This document shows, piece after piece, positions 6,306 through 6,593 of a DNA stretch of 6,593 nt. This DNA comes from Microthrixaceae bacterium (GTDB taxonomy: Bacteria > Actinomycetota > Acidimicrobiia > Acidimicrobiales > Acidimicrobilacustridaceae). Position numbers and translations under genes: made by a program. The stretch spans positions 1 to 6,593 of the forward strand of contig JAHFUU010000151.1 of NCBI GenBank assembly GCA_023264915.1, read 5' to 3'. How positions within the stretch are numbered: the stretch's first letter is position 1; each line of letters starts with the position of its first letter. The notes under the pieces were generated by a model. That model searched no databases. It was not told the origin of the DNA and saw only the letters and a program-made list of their open reading frames with translations.

Positions 6306-6319
6306 CGGCTGCGAAGCCG
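6306..6319 (+). terminator. Tight GCGA-tetraloop hairpin after the dioxygenase gene
   Basis: CGGCT (6306-6310), GCGA loop and AGCCG (6315-6319) form a 5-bp hairpin with a GNRA-type loop 29 nt after the stop. An alternative pairing, GCCGC (6316-6320) with GCGGC (6327-6331), excludes it. There is no T-run, so a terminator role is weakly supported. Confidence 0.25.
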
Positions 6320-6337
6320 CTGTTCGGCGGCCTTGAG

Positions 6338-6384
6338 AGCCCGGGAGGAGAATCGAACTCCTGACCTGCTCGTTACGAGTGAGC
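6338..6384 (-). other. Truncated tRNA-Thr(CGT) 3' half; probable integration attachment site (att)
   Basis: On the minus strand the sequence reads as a tRNA from the anticodon arm to the 3' end. Anticodon stem 5' strand GCTCA (6384-6380) is followed by loop CTCGTAA (6379-6373, anticodon CGT), stem CGAGC, variable loop AGGTC, T stem-loop AGGAG-TTCGATT-CTCCT (6362-6346), acceptor 3' strand CCCGGGC (6345-6339) and one discriminator base; CCA is not encoded. Four of five anticodon-stem pairs and all five T-stem pairs form. The needed 5' acceptor GCCCGGG and a fitting D-arm are absent upstream, so this is not an intact gene. Loss of everything 5' of the anticodon arm is the usual outcome when a tyrosine-recombinase element integrates in a tRNA gene. 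This copy would be the displaced 3' end facing the chromosome on its left, with the element to the right. A plain tRNA pseudogene is the alternative. Confidence 0.6.
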
Positions 6385-6440
6385 CGTGCATGAGCGCCGT
6401 GCTCACCTGCGGAAACGCTGGTCACCCGTGAGCGCTGTGC
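6379..6440 (+). repeat. Three imperfect direct repeats beside the att site; candidate recombinase arm sites
   Basis: Copies are gtgagccgtgc (6379-6389), atgagcgccgtgc (6390-6402) and gtgagcgctgtgc (6428-6440). The last two match at 11 of 13 positions. TGAGC (6391-6395) also pairs with GCTCA (6401-6405) around a 5-nt loop. They lie on the side expected to belong to the element, where integrase or excisionase arm-binding sites usually sit. The function is inferred from place only. Confidence 0.4.
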
Positions 6441-6464
6441 GGGGTTGTTATCCGCTGCCGTCGA

Positions 6465-6593
6465 TCAGGTCGTCGGCGGCGGTCCGGGCACCGGCTTCGT
6501 GTAGTCGTTGGAGTCGGCGACCATCTCGAAATCGGATCGTCGCAGGTGGTGGCACCACGTCTTGCGGCCGTCGATACGTAGGTGCGAGGCGTA
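6465..6593 (-). CDS. C-terminal fragment of an uncharacterised protein, cut by the window edge
   Basis: Only the last 42 codons and the TGA stop (6467-6465) are visible; the gene continues beyond the right edge. The fragment reads YASHLRIDGRKTWCHHLRRS at the edge, then DFEMVADSND and a YTKPVPGPPPTT tail. I do not recognise the family. Support for coding: 36 of 42 codons end in G or C, the frame is open to the edge, and composition is protein-like with a charged/aromatic block and a Pro-rich tail. It carries Cys and two adjacent His (WCHH), which is too little to call a metal site. It lacks the conserved C-terminal features of a tyrosine integrase. Its place beyond the tRNA-derived att site suggests it is the terminal gene of the integrated element. 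It could also be chance open frame. Confidence 0.5.
   Translation of the reverse strand, partial: YASHLRIDGRKTWCHHLRRSDFEMVADSNDYTKPVPGPPPTT

Noticed and set aside
6338..6415. Intact minus-strand tRNA gene
   Set aside because: The 3' half is convincing, but no GCCCGGG acceptor strand or pairing D-arm exists at the required distance upstream; GAGC/GCTC near 6391-6405 does not fit cloverleaf spacing.
6126..6431. Plus-strand frame containing AREENRTPDLL
   Set aside because: This is the well-known spurious translation of the antisense strand of a tRNA T-arm, overlapping the dioxygenase 3' end.
1..6593. CRISPR array, insertion sequence or toxin-antitoxin pair
   Set aside because: No regularly spaced repeats, no transposase motifs with terminal inverted repeats, and no short paired genes were seen.

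Overview
This is a high-GC window with actinobacterial character. The signs are strong G/C preference at codon third positions, a WXG100-like protein, a secreted choice-of-anchor Q beta-helix protein, an SDR that resembles a mycobacterial protein I recall, and two plus-strand genes that look leaderless. An Acidimicrobiia-like or mycobacteria-related actinomycete is plausible, but nothing here fixes the genus.

Layout. Two genes lie on the minus strand at the left: a secreted parallel beta-helix protein (31-1401) and, upstream of it, a short-chain dehydrogenase (1556-2344). A 145-base divergent spacer with a perfect 10-bp inverted repeat separates them from three plus-strand genes: a WXG100-like/alpha-beta hydrolase fusion (2490-3662), an amidase-signature amidase (3929-5389) and an aspartyl/asparaginyl beta-hydroxylase-family dioxygenase (5458-6276). 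The 266-base gap before the amidase contains inverted repeats that can fold together into a three-way junction. At the right edge, the 3' half of a tRNA-Thr(CGT) appears on the minus strand without its 5' half. It is followed by short repeats and the C-terminal end of an unidentified minus-strand gene (6465-6593). This reads best as the attachment-site scar of an integrated element whose body lies to the right of the window.

How the parts relate. The genes do not form one recognisable pathway. The beta-helix protein and the hydrolase fusion are probably exported or surface-acting. The SDR, amidase and dioxygenase are small-molecule enzymes of unknown substrate. The amidase and dioxygenase are only 68 bases apart on the same strand and may be co-transcribed. 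No known system is completed here. The least ordinary items are the hydrolase fusion, the structured intergenic region at 3712-3807 and the tRNA-derived att site.
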